This document shows, one piece after another, positions 23,011-34,752 of a stretch of 64,000 bases of DNA. Position 1 is the first letter of the stretch, and each line of letters begins with the position of its first letter. The translations under genes and the position numbers were made by a program. The stretch comes from Parasponia andersonii (taxonomy: Eukaryota; Streptophyta; Magnoliopsida; Rosales; Cannabaceae). Below the pieces are notes generated by a model. It saw nothing but the letters and a program-made list of their open reading frames with translations. It was not told where the DNA came from and ran no database searches. The DNA is taken from assembly GCA_002914805.1 (NCBI GenBank), contig JXTB01000025.1:993585-1057584 (forward strand), given 5' to 3'.

Positions 23011-24109
23011 GGACAGGTTGAGAGAGATGCTTTGCTTTTGTAACATTAGTATGTTTTTTTTTGGGTGCCTTTTTGCGGGGTTTAAAGTATTTAGAAATGA
23101 AGACTTGTTTGTTGTTGCTTATGACTTATGAGCATGATGTCTAGCTTATCCAACATAATAATAATAATAAATAAATATAATTACAAACATATTCATTACA
23201 AAATGTCCGATTTATCTTGGCTATCTTCGTAAATAACAAAAATCACATTTGATTAATAAGTTTATACAAATTTTATACCTAAGTATAATTTGGTCAAAAT
23301 TAACCAAAATAAATTTTGTAAATTGACCCAGTACCCCGATTCAAACATAAATAACTAACATAAAAATAAAAGTAAATTTTATAGTACTTTTCTTCCCTAA
23401 ATCTTTTTTTTTTTTTGGCCGAGAACCATTTGTTTTTTAGATTGTATTGTTTTGGTTACAAGTTTAGTGTAAAGGTAATTTTGTCTTTTAATATGTTAAT
23501 TTTGACCAAACGATATATAGGAGACGTTTATATTGATTTGCTAATTCAAAGGATAATTTTTGTAATTTATAGAAGTCGATGGAATAAATTAATATATCAT
23601 CAAAATTCAGAAAATATTTTGGTAATTATTTTTTTCCTAAATGAAAATAAATAAAAACACTTTAAAAACTTTAATAATGGCTGACAAAGGGTTTAGGCCC
23701 GAAAAAATTGTTCAGTTGCCTTAAACAACAAAAGAAGGTGGTGTTGTCAAGGCCCCATCCCCCTAAGGTTCGCGTGTATGCTTTAAAACGTGTGGGGTTT
23801 TGTTATAAAAGGTGTGGATGTCCTAACAAAATATTGGATAAAAACGTTAGAAAAAGTATGTATTCATTTATGGATCATGGACGGGACCATAAAATAAATG
23901 TCCATTCTCTACCTATATACATAATTACAAATATATATATAGCTGTATATGCTTTGCTATTTTTCTTTTTCCGGGAATAAAGGACGTGGATCTATATGTG
24001 ACTTGAATATGAACATGGGTTACATAGCTTTATGTCCATGGCGCGTGAGTATACCATTGTGTACAGACTGTTGTAAAAAGAATCGTTCAGTTGAGATATG
24101 AACAAACAA
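23011..24109. other. Intergenic, AT-rich
   Basis: I see no gene here. Short ORFs at 23415-23654 and 23708-23980 have no recognisable domain. Confidence 0.5.
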
Positions 24110-24760
24110 GGTCACAAAAATCTTAAAATCCTGCCAGGAAAACGAAAAATTGTAGCTCAAGCTTGAAATAAAAGGAGAGGGATATTGAAAATCAATGTCT
24201 ACATATTAAAAAATATGCTTATACGGTTTACAAAATTTTCTAATTAATTAAACTTTGTAAGCTTCTTACTTACGAAGCATGGTAGAATTGAGTTGCACTT
24301 GCTTAAAACTAACTATTTCTAGGGGCTTAAATAATCAGATTACAAGGAATTAAGGCTTCAAAAGATCGCAAAATATTGCCTTCCTAAAGACTAGGCTGAT
24401 GCTAACATACTACTCCTATATTCTCCTGAGAATATTTTTGCCATTAGAAATTGTGCAAGTAGCTCTAATAAGGGTATAAGATGGGATGAACATCATAGAG
24501 TAAAAATAACCTTCTTTTTTGTCGTTGAAGTATTCTGGAAATGTAACTCTCCACTGCTCACAAGGGGGACTACTATTTACACTATTGTGCCAATAGTGGC
24601 CCGAAAAATGTAAATTGTCTTTCTTGCCAAATATAAATCAATGTGCTTCGTTTCTTTTTCCTTGCCAATTCAAGGGGTACAAAACTAGAACAGTCCGAAT
24701 GGAGAACCAAATAGTACTATTGAGGGTGGAAACAAAAAGCTACTGATTGAAAAGAAGCCT
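24110..24760. repeat. Segment duplicated on the other side of the PPR gene (copy 1)
   Basis: This aligns in direct orientation, with many changes, to about 28905-29570. Shared blocks include CTTAAAACTAA, GGAATTAAGGCTT, ATCGCAAAA and AAAACTAGAACAGTC. It lies just downstream of the PPR coding region. Confidence 0.55.
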
Positions 24761-25074
24761 ATACACACTAGCAAGTTGGAAAAGGGAAGGAGTTTAATAA
24801 AGCCAATGGATAAACAATAAGAATATTATAGATGCTCTTCACCCTCAGCTTCACCTCTTTTACAGTCTCTATTATCACCTAAGGTTCATAGGAAGGTGAT
24901 TATGTGGCCTTCTATATCTTTCAAACCATTTCTAGTTGCTCACAGCACTCTACCTATGGTAAGAAATCACTGTTAACAACATACACGGTGATTTAACATC
25001 ACTATTAGTATAGCTTCTATAGCGTAAAATTGAACCAGAGTGGCTTAGGAAGCACTTGATCTAATTTTGTTTTT

Positions 25075-26976
25075 TCACCAATAATCTCCACAAGAACAAA
25101 CCCCATTCTCAAAATGGTGGAACCTATTTCGATCTCTCACCACGATTTTTCTCTTCGAAATCTTAGTGATGAGCTTGATCATCAGGTGGCAATCATTACA
25201 TACTCTCAAGTTCTTCACAACCCTCAAAGTGGTGTTCGGTCTTGTAGAGATTAGACCATAGCATATAGCAAGCCTCTCACTGTGTATTGTCAAAGCCCTT
25301 TCCTTTTGCTGATCCTCAACGTCATGTAATGCCACCTCCGTCGCTGGTGAATACCTTTCAATTGATCTCAGCTTCTTCTCTAGCTCCTCTAACTTCCTGT
25401 AGATTTCTTCCTTTTGGGGGTGTCTGATATCTCCCAAAAGGAACTCATGAATTTCATTGTTCACTTCGATCAAACTACAACCTGGCTCCTTTTGGATTCC
25501 ACCTTCCTTCATCTCCGCTCTCACTTTTGCAGCCTCATTCCATCTCCCTGATGAAGCATAGACATTCGAGAGAAGAATGTAGGTTCCTGAATCTGCTTTG
25601 CCACAATCCAGCAAAGTCTTGGCAACTCGTTCTCCTAGTTCCAGGTTTCCGTGTGTTTTACAAGCACTTAACAAAGCACCCAGCATAATATGATCCGGAC
25701 CTGTTTTCATTCTCTGAATAAAGGAGTGAGCTTCTTCGAGCCGACCAACTCGACCCAAAAGATCAACCATGCATCCATAATGCTCCACCTGTGGTTCTAT
25801 CTTGTAAGTTCTAACCATGGAATGAAATATCTCAAATCCCAACTCCACCAATCCCCTATGACTACAAGCATTCAGCACACCAACAAAAGTAATGCTATTT
25901 GGTCTAAAACCTTGTTTAATCATTGCGTGGAACATTTCAATGGCTTCAACACTCTTCCCATGCATGCCAAGCCCTGTAATAATGGAGTTGTATGTACTGA
26001 CATCTCTCTCTTTCATTTCATTAAACACAGTCTGTGCCTTATCGATGTCACCACATCTTGCGTACATATTAATCAACGCACCACCCACAATATGATTAAG
26101 CTTGAAATCATACTTATCCATGTATGAATGAGCCCATCGTCCAAGTTCCAGTGCTCCTAACTGTGAACAAGCAGATAAAACACAAACAATAGTAGCTTCA
26201 TTGGGCTTCACTCTTTTCGTCTGCATTTCCCTGAAAACCTCTAATGCCCAATTCATTTCCCCATTCTTGACTAGCCCATCGATCATCGCAGTCCAACAAA
26301 CCGTGTCTTTAGTCCGAAGCTGATCGAAAACAGAGCTTGCCTCTTCGACTAATCTATAACCAAAATAACAAGATATCATGACGGTGGATGCAACAACATC
26401 GTGTTCAGGCATTTCATCAAACATCCGTCGTGCATCTTGAAAATTTCCGCACTTTCCGTACAGCTCAATGAGTTTCATCTTCACCGATCGATTTGAACAC
26501 AACCCAAGTTTTAGAATCTGGCCATGAATCTCTCTCCCTGGTTTCAAAGCCAACTGAAATCCACAAGCTTTCAAAACAGAGGTGACAGCATAGTTATCAG
26601 GCACAATGGAGTGATCGACCATACGACAATATAGGCGAAACCCATCAAAGTAAGAACCAGCCGAAGCAAGCCCATCGATGAGAGCAGTGTAGAGGTAGAC
26701 ATTTGGGGTTTGAACGCGTTGGAAAATCTCGTTGGCGTAGTCAATGGAGTTGAGGTTGGAGCAAAGACGAAGAAGCTCGAAAATGAGGAAAGGGTCCTGT
26801 TCTTGGCCATTTCTTATGATTTTGGCATGAATTGATTGAATTTGGCTAATGTGTTTGCACTTCTGCAATAGAGAGATTACTTTTACTTCTCTCTTGTACG
26901 TTGAATTATTGGATTTGGATTTTGGGTTTCGCTGGAAAATTGGGGTCCCTTGAACGGCTAGCGTGGAACAACTCAT
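25075..26976 (-). CDS. OTP80: Pentatricopeptide repeat protein, PLS-E-E+-DYW class, OTP80-like RNA editing factor
   Basis: A single intronless ORF of 633 residues from the ATG at 26976 (MSCSTLAVQGTPIF) to TGA 25077-25075. An N-terminal transit-like segment is followed by about a dozen PLS-type PPR motifs, for example NVYLYTALIDGLASAG and DTVCWTAMIDGLVKNG, then the E motif with KEPGC. It ends with a complete DYW deaminase domain: zinc-binding and catalytic HSE in TIHSERLA, CNDCH, and the terminal CSCGDYW. Such proteins bind one or few organellar RNA sites and direct C-to-U editing. The repeat sequence closely matches my memory of Arabidopsis At5g59200 (OTP80), which edits plastid rpl23. As I recall, that protein ends at E+ and lacks DYW. 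Gene assignment is from memory, but class assignment is certain. Confidence 0.93.
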   Translation of the reverse strand: MSCSTLAVQGTPIFQRNPKSKSNNSTYKREVKVISLLQKCKHISQIQSIHAKIIRNGQEQDPFLIFELLRLCSNLNSIDYANEIFQRVQTPNVYLYTALIDGLASAGSYFDGFRLYCRMVDHSIVPDNYAVTSVLKACGFQLALKPGREIHGQILKLGLCSNRSVKMKLIELYGKCGNFQDARRMFDEMPEHDVVASTVMISCYFGYRLVEEASSVFDQLRTKDTVCWTAMIDGLVKNGEMNWALEVFREMQTKRVKPNEATIVCVLSACSQLGALELGRWAHSYMDKYDFKLNHIVGGALINMYARCGDIDKAQTVFNEMKERDVSTYNSIITGLGMHGKSVEAIEMFHAMIKQGFRPNSITFVGVLNACSHRGLVELGFEIFHSMVRTYKIEPQVEHYGCMVDLLGRVGRLEEAHSFIQRMKTGPDHIMLGALLSACKTHGNLELGERVAKTLLDCGKADSGTYILLSNVYASSGRWNEAAKVRAEMKEGGIQKEPGCSLIEVNNEIHEFLLGDIRHPQKEEIYRKLEELEKKLRSIERYSPATEVALHDVEDQQKERALTIHSERLAICYGLISTRPNTTLRVVKNLRVCNDCHLMIKLITKISKRKIVVRDRNRFHHFENGVCSCGDYW

Positions 26977-28030
26977 TGCCAATGCCAACTCAAGTCTCAG
27001 CTTATTATTATATCGTCTTGCCCTTATTATTTGTATTGAGTATTGGCGTTTTGGACCTGATTTGGACCAATTGATTAAGATAAAGAAAGTATCACATTTA
27101 TATCTATTTTCTCCCTTTCATATTAGGATTTTTCTTTTTTGTTTTTCTTTTGGATGAGCATATGATTCCTTGCAATTGTTTCATTTCTTTTATGAGTTAG
27201 GGGGACTTTTTTAATCCATTAGAAATTGTGGTAAGAGGGTTGTAATGGGAAATAATTTAGAAAAGGATGACAATAATTAAAATATTGGAAGGTTATCTTT
27301 CTCAATTTTACTCATTTAAATTTGGCTACTCCACTAAATAGGCTATGTTTTGAGATTGGAAACTCTACCACAATAGTGTTGTATTGATATATAATAATAA
27401 TACACAACTAAAAGCAAAGTACAAATAAATAAATAAACAAACAAATACATGGCAACGTTAATATTTGTGTACCAATTACATATTTATTTATTTAAGTATA
27501 GTTCTGCTTAGTTAAAATTCACTAGATACATCTTCTTATGATAAAAAATAAAAAATATTAATTAATGTGTATTTATTTTTTAATTTAATTATTTAAATTA
27601 CGACGACCGTTAAATAATAAACTAACGATTAAAAAAATAACTATCAGATTATGGCCATTTATATATATATATTTTGGGAGATTTAAAAGTGACGATGAAG
27701 GTCGTGGGAAACAACATTTCTAGGACATCCGCAGTGTTCATTTTACTTTTAAAACTAAAAAATATAAATATTATCAAACAAGTCCTAGTTATCTTATGTA
27801 AACTATTATAAAAAAACTAGTTTAAACATTGAAAACACTAGTACATTCTAATTATATTTGAATTTATTGTAGAAGCTTTATTATTAGTCCATATAAGATT
27901 GAAAAAGAGAATTGGGTTTGTACATTTAAAAGTTTATAAATTGAAACAATTGCTAAAGTAGCAGTACAAATGATTTGATTGGTTCATGGCAGGTTAGAAG
28001 TTTAGCAAGTTTGATTATTGTATGTATTTT
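26977..28030. other. Intergenic upstream of the PPR gene
   Basis: AT-rich. It includes the PPR promoter and, near 27.53-27.67 kb, a stretch resembling a decayed MITE (AATTAATGTG, GACCGTTAAA, TATATATAT). I see no gene. Confidence 0.45.
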
Positions 28031-28034
28031 CATA

Positions 28035-28440
28035 GTTATGCGGTGGATTTTTCATTTATCTATTATTATGTGTTGATGATATGCTGAGAATTTTGAACAA
28101 TCAAGAAGAAATTGAGAGGTTGAAAATATAATTAAATAGAGTTTTAGACAAAAGATCTCTACGAGGTCAAAAATATTTTAGGTATAGAAATTAACAAAAA
28201 TAAAGAAAGAGACGAGGATAGTTTGACCCAAAAACATTTTGGAATGATTAAACAATCAAAACATTTTGATCTTTATTTCAAATTTAGTGCGTCTTCTATC
28301 AGAGTATAAATATAAAGTGAAAGTACATATTATAAGTTTCTTATTCAAATGAAATTAGTAATTTGATATATGCGATAATATGTACAAGACCCAAGATCAA
28401 ATGGGCCTAATATTTGATTTTGTACATTTTATAAAACATT
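28035..28440 (+). pseudogene. Fossil Ty1/copia reverse transcriptase fragment
   Basis: Broken reading frames still show copia RT landmarks in the right order. These are FIYLLLCVDDML (the YVDD box with Tyr changed to Cys), NNQEEIERLK, a degraded LSQK-like segment, VSYSNEISNLIYA (for PYxxAVGSLMYA) and ICTRPKIKWA (for CTRPDI). Multiple stops and frameshifts are present. No LTRs are visible nearby, so this is an old internal remnant. Confidence 0.75.
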
Positions 28441-28904
28441 TATAAATTATATTAAATTTGATATGTAATGAATAAAAATTAAGACCACGAAAAATAAATA
28501 AAATTAATAACGAGAGAATGAATTAAAGAAGAGAACGTCATCATGAGAGATGAGGAGAGAACGTGGAGAGATAAACATCAACTGTTTTTGAATTAAGAAA
28601 GGGATAGAGATATACAAGAGTTGATGTATATAAATGACCGAAAAAGAAAACCAGCAAGTTAGTGATAAAGAAGCCAATTTTATGGTAAAGTGAGTCTACT
28701 TTTGCTCATTTTAAAGGTAAAAGTGAGTCCATTTTTGTCAATTTTGGGTAAAATATTGTTCTAAAGTTAATTATCTTGGGACATAAGTCAAGAAATAAGA
28801 GGGCAATTTGTCCTAATTCGTATTTATTTAATTTTTCCGAGAAGGAAAGCAAGTTAATCTTTATAAGGGAACTTTCAGTTTAGATATGAAAAAAGAGAAA
28901 AGGA

Positions 28905-29570
28905 GAAAATAAAAAACAACTAGGAAAATCTCAAAATTCAGATGGGAAAATGATTCTCATCAAGCTCGTAATGAAGGAGAGGTAATATTGCGAAATGATT
29001 TAGCAAACAACCAACGATACAGAGGCTATGTACGATATGTTCATACTCAATAAATGATTTTAAGACCTTTCCTTTTTTTTAAAAAAAAAAAAAAAAAGTT
29101 CTTATGAGGTAATTAGCAAATGTTCAGCCAAAAAAAAGTTAGCAAATATTTCTAATTAAGTTACAATGTGAAGCCGCTTATTACTTCAAACCATGACAGA
29201 GAAAGATGCGTCTATTATTGCTCTTACTTAAAACTAATTACTTACGGACTCGATTAATCAGCTAAAAGGAATTAAGGCTTGAAAATATCGCAAAACGCTG
29301 TGATCTTGAAGACCAAGCAGATAGTTACATATAGTACTACTACGTTCAATAAGAATTATTTTCTCATAGTAGCAATCATACAAAACTTTCCAAACGATAT
29401 GTTCAAGGGAGTACAAAACTATCTGTTCATTTTTTTTTGTTTCTTTTTCTTTTCTAGGTATTTCAAGGGAGTGAAAACTAGAACAGTCACAAATCACAAT
29501 GGAAAACACGACCGTTGAAATTAAGTGCAAACAAGAAGGCACTAACTGGAAAAGAAATTAAAGATATACT
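28905..29570. repeat. Segment duplicated on the other side of the PPR gene (copy 2)
   Basis: The partner of 24110-24760. The match runs through GGAATTAAGGCTT, ATCGCAAAA and AAAACTAGAACAGTC. The ORFs here (29258-29542) are shadows. Confidence 0.55.
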
Positions 29571-32500
29571 GTGAAACCCAGCCAGATTTTTTAAAAAAAT
29601 TATGTATATTTTATAAAGTATTGGAATACTCACTTTGAACAAAATAATAAAACATGTGTCTTTTTCCGCTCCACTCCTCCCCGACAACCCTACCTTCCTT
29701 TGCTTTCTTCCTTTTTACTTTTCCTTCTTTATATTTCTATGATCCCATTATGCATGAGACCCCACCATGTCATCCATCATCATCTTCTTCTTTTGTTCAC
29801 CTTTCTTCTTCGACTACCCTCTTTGACAAGAACTCATCAAACACTAGATCTAACTCCTCTTGAACCATTTTCTTAGCCACTCACCTAAACACTCTTAGTT
29901 AGACTCGGTCTGAAACTTCCAAAACTGCCGAGGACGACAAATGACCGTTGAGGATATAACGTCTTCGCCACCGTATTTGACGAGTCGCCTCCATTGAAGC
30001 ACTGGAACCAGTGTGGTTGGGCTCAATTGGTCATCCTCAGCGTTGTATGCCCGTTACTCATAGTCGAAACTCTTTTGATAAGATACCGTAATCTTGGATA
30101 GGTTTTATATTAAGATTTATGGTGCCGTTTATGTAATTATTTTTGGAGTATATATGTTATTGGCCATGAGATTTCACGAGGAGATTAAGTGAATTACGGT
30201 ATAAGGAGTAATTGAGTTGTGTTGAATTGAGACTCGGTTTGTGAGAAATTTCTAAAAGAAAAATTGGTATTTTTGTAAATCAGAAATAGAAAAATAATAT
30301 TTTTGAAATTTGACTTATTGGGCCAAAGTCTGATACGGTTTATAATTGGCCTTTGCCAATGTTAGAAAATGCCCTTTTAATAAATAAAATAGAAAATTGA
30401 CAAAAAAAATGATATTTTTGTAACTATAATAAATATAGGGTCATTTGGGCATATAGATAAAAATTGGCAAGTGAAATTTTATAAATATTTCCAAAATTTT
30501 GGTATTTATACAAATATTTTCCAAAAATGGTATTATTGCAATCTGAGAAAGTATTGGGCCGAAAGTGTGGTGTGTCAGAAATTAGGATGGGCTGAGTTGA
30601 GAAAAGTGACATTTTTCTAAATAGTTCTCAGCTGTTGATATTTTCTGAAATATTTTATAAAAAAGTGGTATTTTATGAATATTAAAAATTATGATATTTT
30701 TCTAAATATTTTAGAGAAGTGGTATTTTGTAACTTTTGGAATTTAACTCATGTTTAAGGATCAAAGCCTCAAAACGAAATTTTGACCTCAAAATTGAACT
30801 CAGTGAGGTTGAGAGATAAATTTTGACATATAACATATTTCGAGATGGCACAAATTTCGAGACTCGAAGTTTGTGAGGTCTCTTATTGCAAGTTAAGGGT
30901 CGAGTTTCGACTTAGAACTTAAATTAGTCGGATTATATGTCTAATCTAGCTATTTTGAATATTTAGAATTCAACGATGATGTTCGTTTTCCCATTCGAGA
31001 CTTCGTTGGAAGAGTGATTTTCTAAAGCAAGCTGTTTTGGTCATTAATTTGACATTAAAAGTACTTTCAAATGACTCACTAAAATTTAAACAAAGTTCTA
31101 TAGATGATTATGTTATGTTACTTAATTAAGGTAAAGACTCGATCACTTGCTTTTAAATTGGTTTATCATAAATGGTTTAAATTGATTTAGATTAAATTAA
31201 ATTTTGCGATTTAAATATTATAAAAAATGTGATTTGATTTAGATTCGTGATTTTGAATGAATGAAAATTACTACATAGTTGATTTATTAATTTTATCACA
31301 AAATGTATATATCCACATTATGTCACATGCTTATATTGCATATTATCTCACGCGGCCATTTGAATCACAGTGTCTCATAAAACACTAGAATAACTCACGT
31401 TCATCGTATAGATGATACGGAATTTACATATATCAAGAATCTAGACATTACAGAATTACGCAATAGGTGGTGTATTTGTGATGGCCTTGGATGATATGTA
31501 CTGAGTTTAGGGACATGTTTTGATATGAGTTTTGCAAACATGGATTTCAATTAATTTGTTTAAGAAATTGGTATTATAAAATATTTGGAATGAGAAAAAC
31601 TAAATATGCATGAATTTATGAAAAATAAATACATTGTTTATTATAAAAACTCGTTATCATTTTTTTATTGGGCATTAGCTCACTTTTATTCCTTCCTCTC
31701 AAGTGGTATTTAATGTGATTTGGATAAAGAGGCTTAGCTAGTAAATTTTGAAGCTTACTAGTATTTATTTTATTATAGTAATTCCTATTAAACTTGTAGG
31801 TGTTGGATTTAAATAGGAATTAAAATTTTATTTGTGGTTATGTCTTTATTTCAAGATTAGACACGGTCTATATAAATTATGTCTACAGTTGATGTATGAT
31901 AGATGTTTCGATGTACAACTTTAAAAAATTATTTTAATTTTAATCTACATTTAAAAGATGATGCATTTAATTTGAGTTTACATAAATAATTTTAGAGACC
32001 ATTACAAATATTTATAAATTTTTGAAACTTTTTAAATTAAATTTTAGTATTTTTATTTTGTGAAATACACATTTTGTCATTTAACATCGGGTTTAGACAT
32101 ATACAGTACTCAAGAGTAGTATGGATGCTCTTTGTCCTCAACAGCTTAGATCACTTTTTGCACACTCAATTATGGTACTCGACACTTTTAGTAATTAAGG
32201 TGATAAGTGAATCAAAGTACGGCCTTCTATATCTTCCAAAATGCAATTTAGAAATAGATTTGTTTTCTACATAACCAAATTAATTAGAAAATGTTAAACT
32301 GCAATCAGAATCAATGACTCTATTGGTCTTAAACTATTACTAAAAATCTCATTTAATTTAGTCAAAAAAACTATTAAAATTGTTCCAATTTAGTCCTCCT
32401 TAAAAAATTTTGTTAATTATTTTAAGGAAAAGAAGGAAATTAAATGAAATAAACAAAATATTAGAAGTTTTGGAACCAATACAAAACAAAAATTTCGTAT

Positions 32501-33203
32501 AGAATTACCATTTGTCCTTAAATTTAAGAGAACGTTAACAAAATGTGTCTAACCACTAACATGGAACACATTTAATAGCTGAAGGAACAAAATGATAAAA
32601 TTTAAAACTCCTGAAAGCAAAATAAGACTTTTTTAATACTTTAGGATCCAATAAAGGCCATTTATTCTTAGAAGAAAGGCTTACATTGGTTTTAGTATGT
32701 ATGAAGATGTACGATGTTCTGCTTCAGCTTTGCTAAGACTCATTTGCCAGTCTGTCTTTATTCCTCACCACAATTATATTTTTGCCGTTAACCTCTCTAT
32801 AGCTAGTTATCTCCCATAGCATGGATGAGAAAATTTAACAGTAGTTGCCGTTGTTGGAAGACCTTGACCTTGATATGAAGCCTCTATCACGTGTAGTTGA
32901 AGTCAATTAATTAGCTAGTTATCTATACAAAAACCCCCAAATAAACCATCAACTTCTTTCTTTTTTTTTTTTTTCCCCTATCTCACTTTGCCCTTATAAT
33001 ATAATACTAATAACAATAATGAATTTAACCTAATGTTCTTGATGTCTCCTCAGAGCTCCTAAAAACGCATAATTCGATTGAAAAAAAAATTATATTGCAG
33101 TATGTATAAACACCTTTTTATCAATCCATGCATGCTATTTCCTAAAAAGTATATGTACGTAACAGAGATCGGTACCTGTATATCATCACACTTCGACCAG
33201 CGT
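29571..33203. other. Long AT-rich region without recognisable gene
   Basis: About 3.6 kb with frequent stops in all frames. A CT-rich stretch at 29.65-29.87 kb and recurring GGTATTTT words at 30.2-30.75 kb suggest decayed repeats, but no TE domain, LTR pair or tRNA was recognised. The end nearest 33.2 kb should hold the synthase 3' UTR. Confidence 0.4.
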
Positions 33204-33728
33204 TTAATTGCTGATTGTTGAGAGTTTAGAAACCAATGATTCAATGTCCTTATCGGTAAGAAACTGCAAACATATTGGTGTTTAACTAAGGCGTTTGAAT
33301 GATCAATGTGAAAATATACAATAAGAGACGAATATTAATGATAGATGGTACATATCGATTAGTATATATTATTTCAATTTGCATTAATTATATACGTACC
33401 TTTTTAGTCTCTGCTACTGCCTTAAAGTTCCCAAAGGCTTCGTCAAGTTGCGTCTTATCCAAATTGTAACCAAGCTGAAGAAGAAAACAAGAAAATGATA
33501 TGAGGGATCCCAAAAAAAAAAAAAAAATGCTTACTTCTAATCCAAAAAGAGAGGTGGGAGAAGAAATATATATATAAATCGAAATGTACCTCCAAAAGGC
33601 GAGAATTTAGTGCATGACGACCACTGCATAACAGAATTTTAAAAGAGAGGGTAAGAATTTTTTAAGTTGACCACTTAAAATGCTTAAACTAGAAGACGTA
33701 TTTATGAGATTCATTTTGCTTCTTGTTT

Positions 33729-33786
<58 letters not shown>

Positions 33787-34239
33787 TTTTTTGTTTTTTT
33801 TTTTTTTAATTTCTTCCTTTTGTTTTATCTACTATTTTGAGTTTTTTTTTTTTTTTTTTTTTTTTTGGTTTTTCTAGTTTTGCTGTGTTTTTTTTTTTTT
33901 TTTCTCTCTTTTTTTTTTTAAAAAGAAGCAATTATTAATGCAAAGTTATCAAAGCAAAAAAACGCTACAAATTAGCGCAATTATTTGAAAGGACTGAAAT
34001 TGCTTGTCTATTGTTCATGTCTTTGTGTTTTGTGGACCATTTCATATATTCTTTACAATTCACCTTAAAAGGAAATTCAATAAGAAGTATTTATTAATTT
34101 TGTTTTCCTAAAATATCGTACGTAACTACTTAACTTATTATGTGACAAAGTGTAATTGAATGGATGAAGAGTAAGTCTTATTTGAAAGTAAAATTTTTTA
34201 AAAGAAAAGGCAAACATATATGAAAAGATGCTTATGCAG

Positions 34240-34271
<32 letters not shown>

Positions 34272-34704
34272 GAGTATGCCATAAATATTTTAACCAAAGT
34301 TTTCTATTCGAACTGCATACCTGTGCTTTCCAAGGACAATACGGCTCTCATTTGTTCGAGACAACCCAATATCTTCAGGCGATATAATCTCGTATGTACT
34401 CTTGTTTTTAAGTATTCCATCCTACGAAAAACAAATTAAGCTTGTTCACTGAATTTTACAAAATGAATTACGGTTGAGACAGAGGACGTTGGTTTTACCA
34501 TAGCTAAAGCCTACAAAAGCAGCCCTCATGATTCATGAATTGAATTTAATATAACATAATATATAATTAGTCTATAATGAGACCAACAACCTGATGAATC
34601 CCACTCGCATGAGAGAATATATTAGCTCCAACAATGGCCTTATGTGGCTGCAAAGAGAGTCCGCTGTACTCTTCCACCTGTATAGAATAAGTAGAACTTT
34701 CTAA

Positions 34705-34752
<48 letters not shown>

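Noticed and set aside
25690-26127. Plus-strand ORF of 145 codons over the PPR gene
   Set aside because: It is antisense to a clearly functional PPR-DYW frame and has no recognisable domain.
33680-33877. ORF of 65 codons, mostly Phe
   Set aside because: It is a poly-T tract read in frame.
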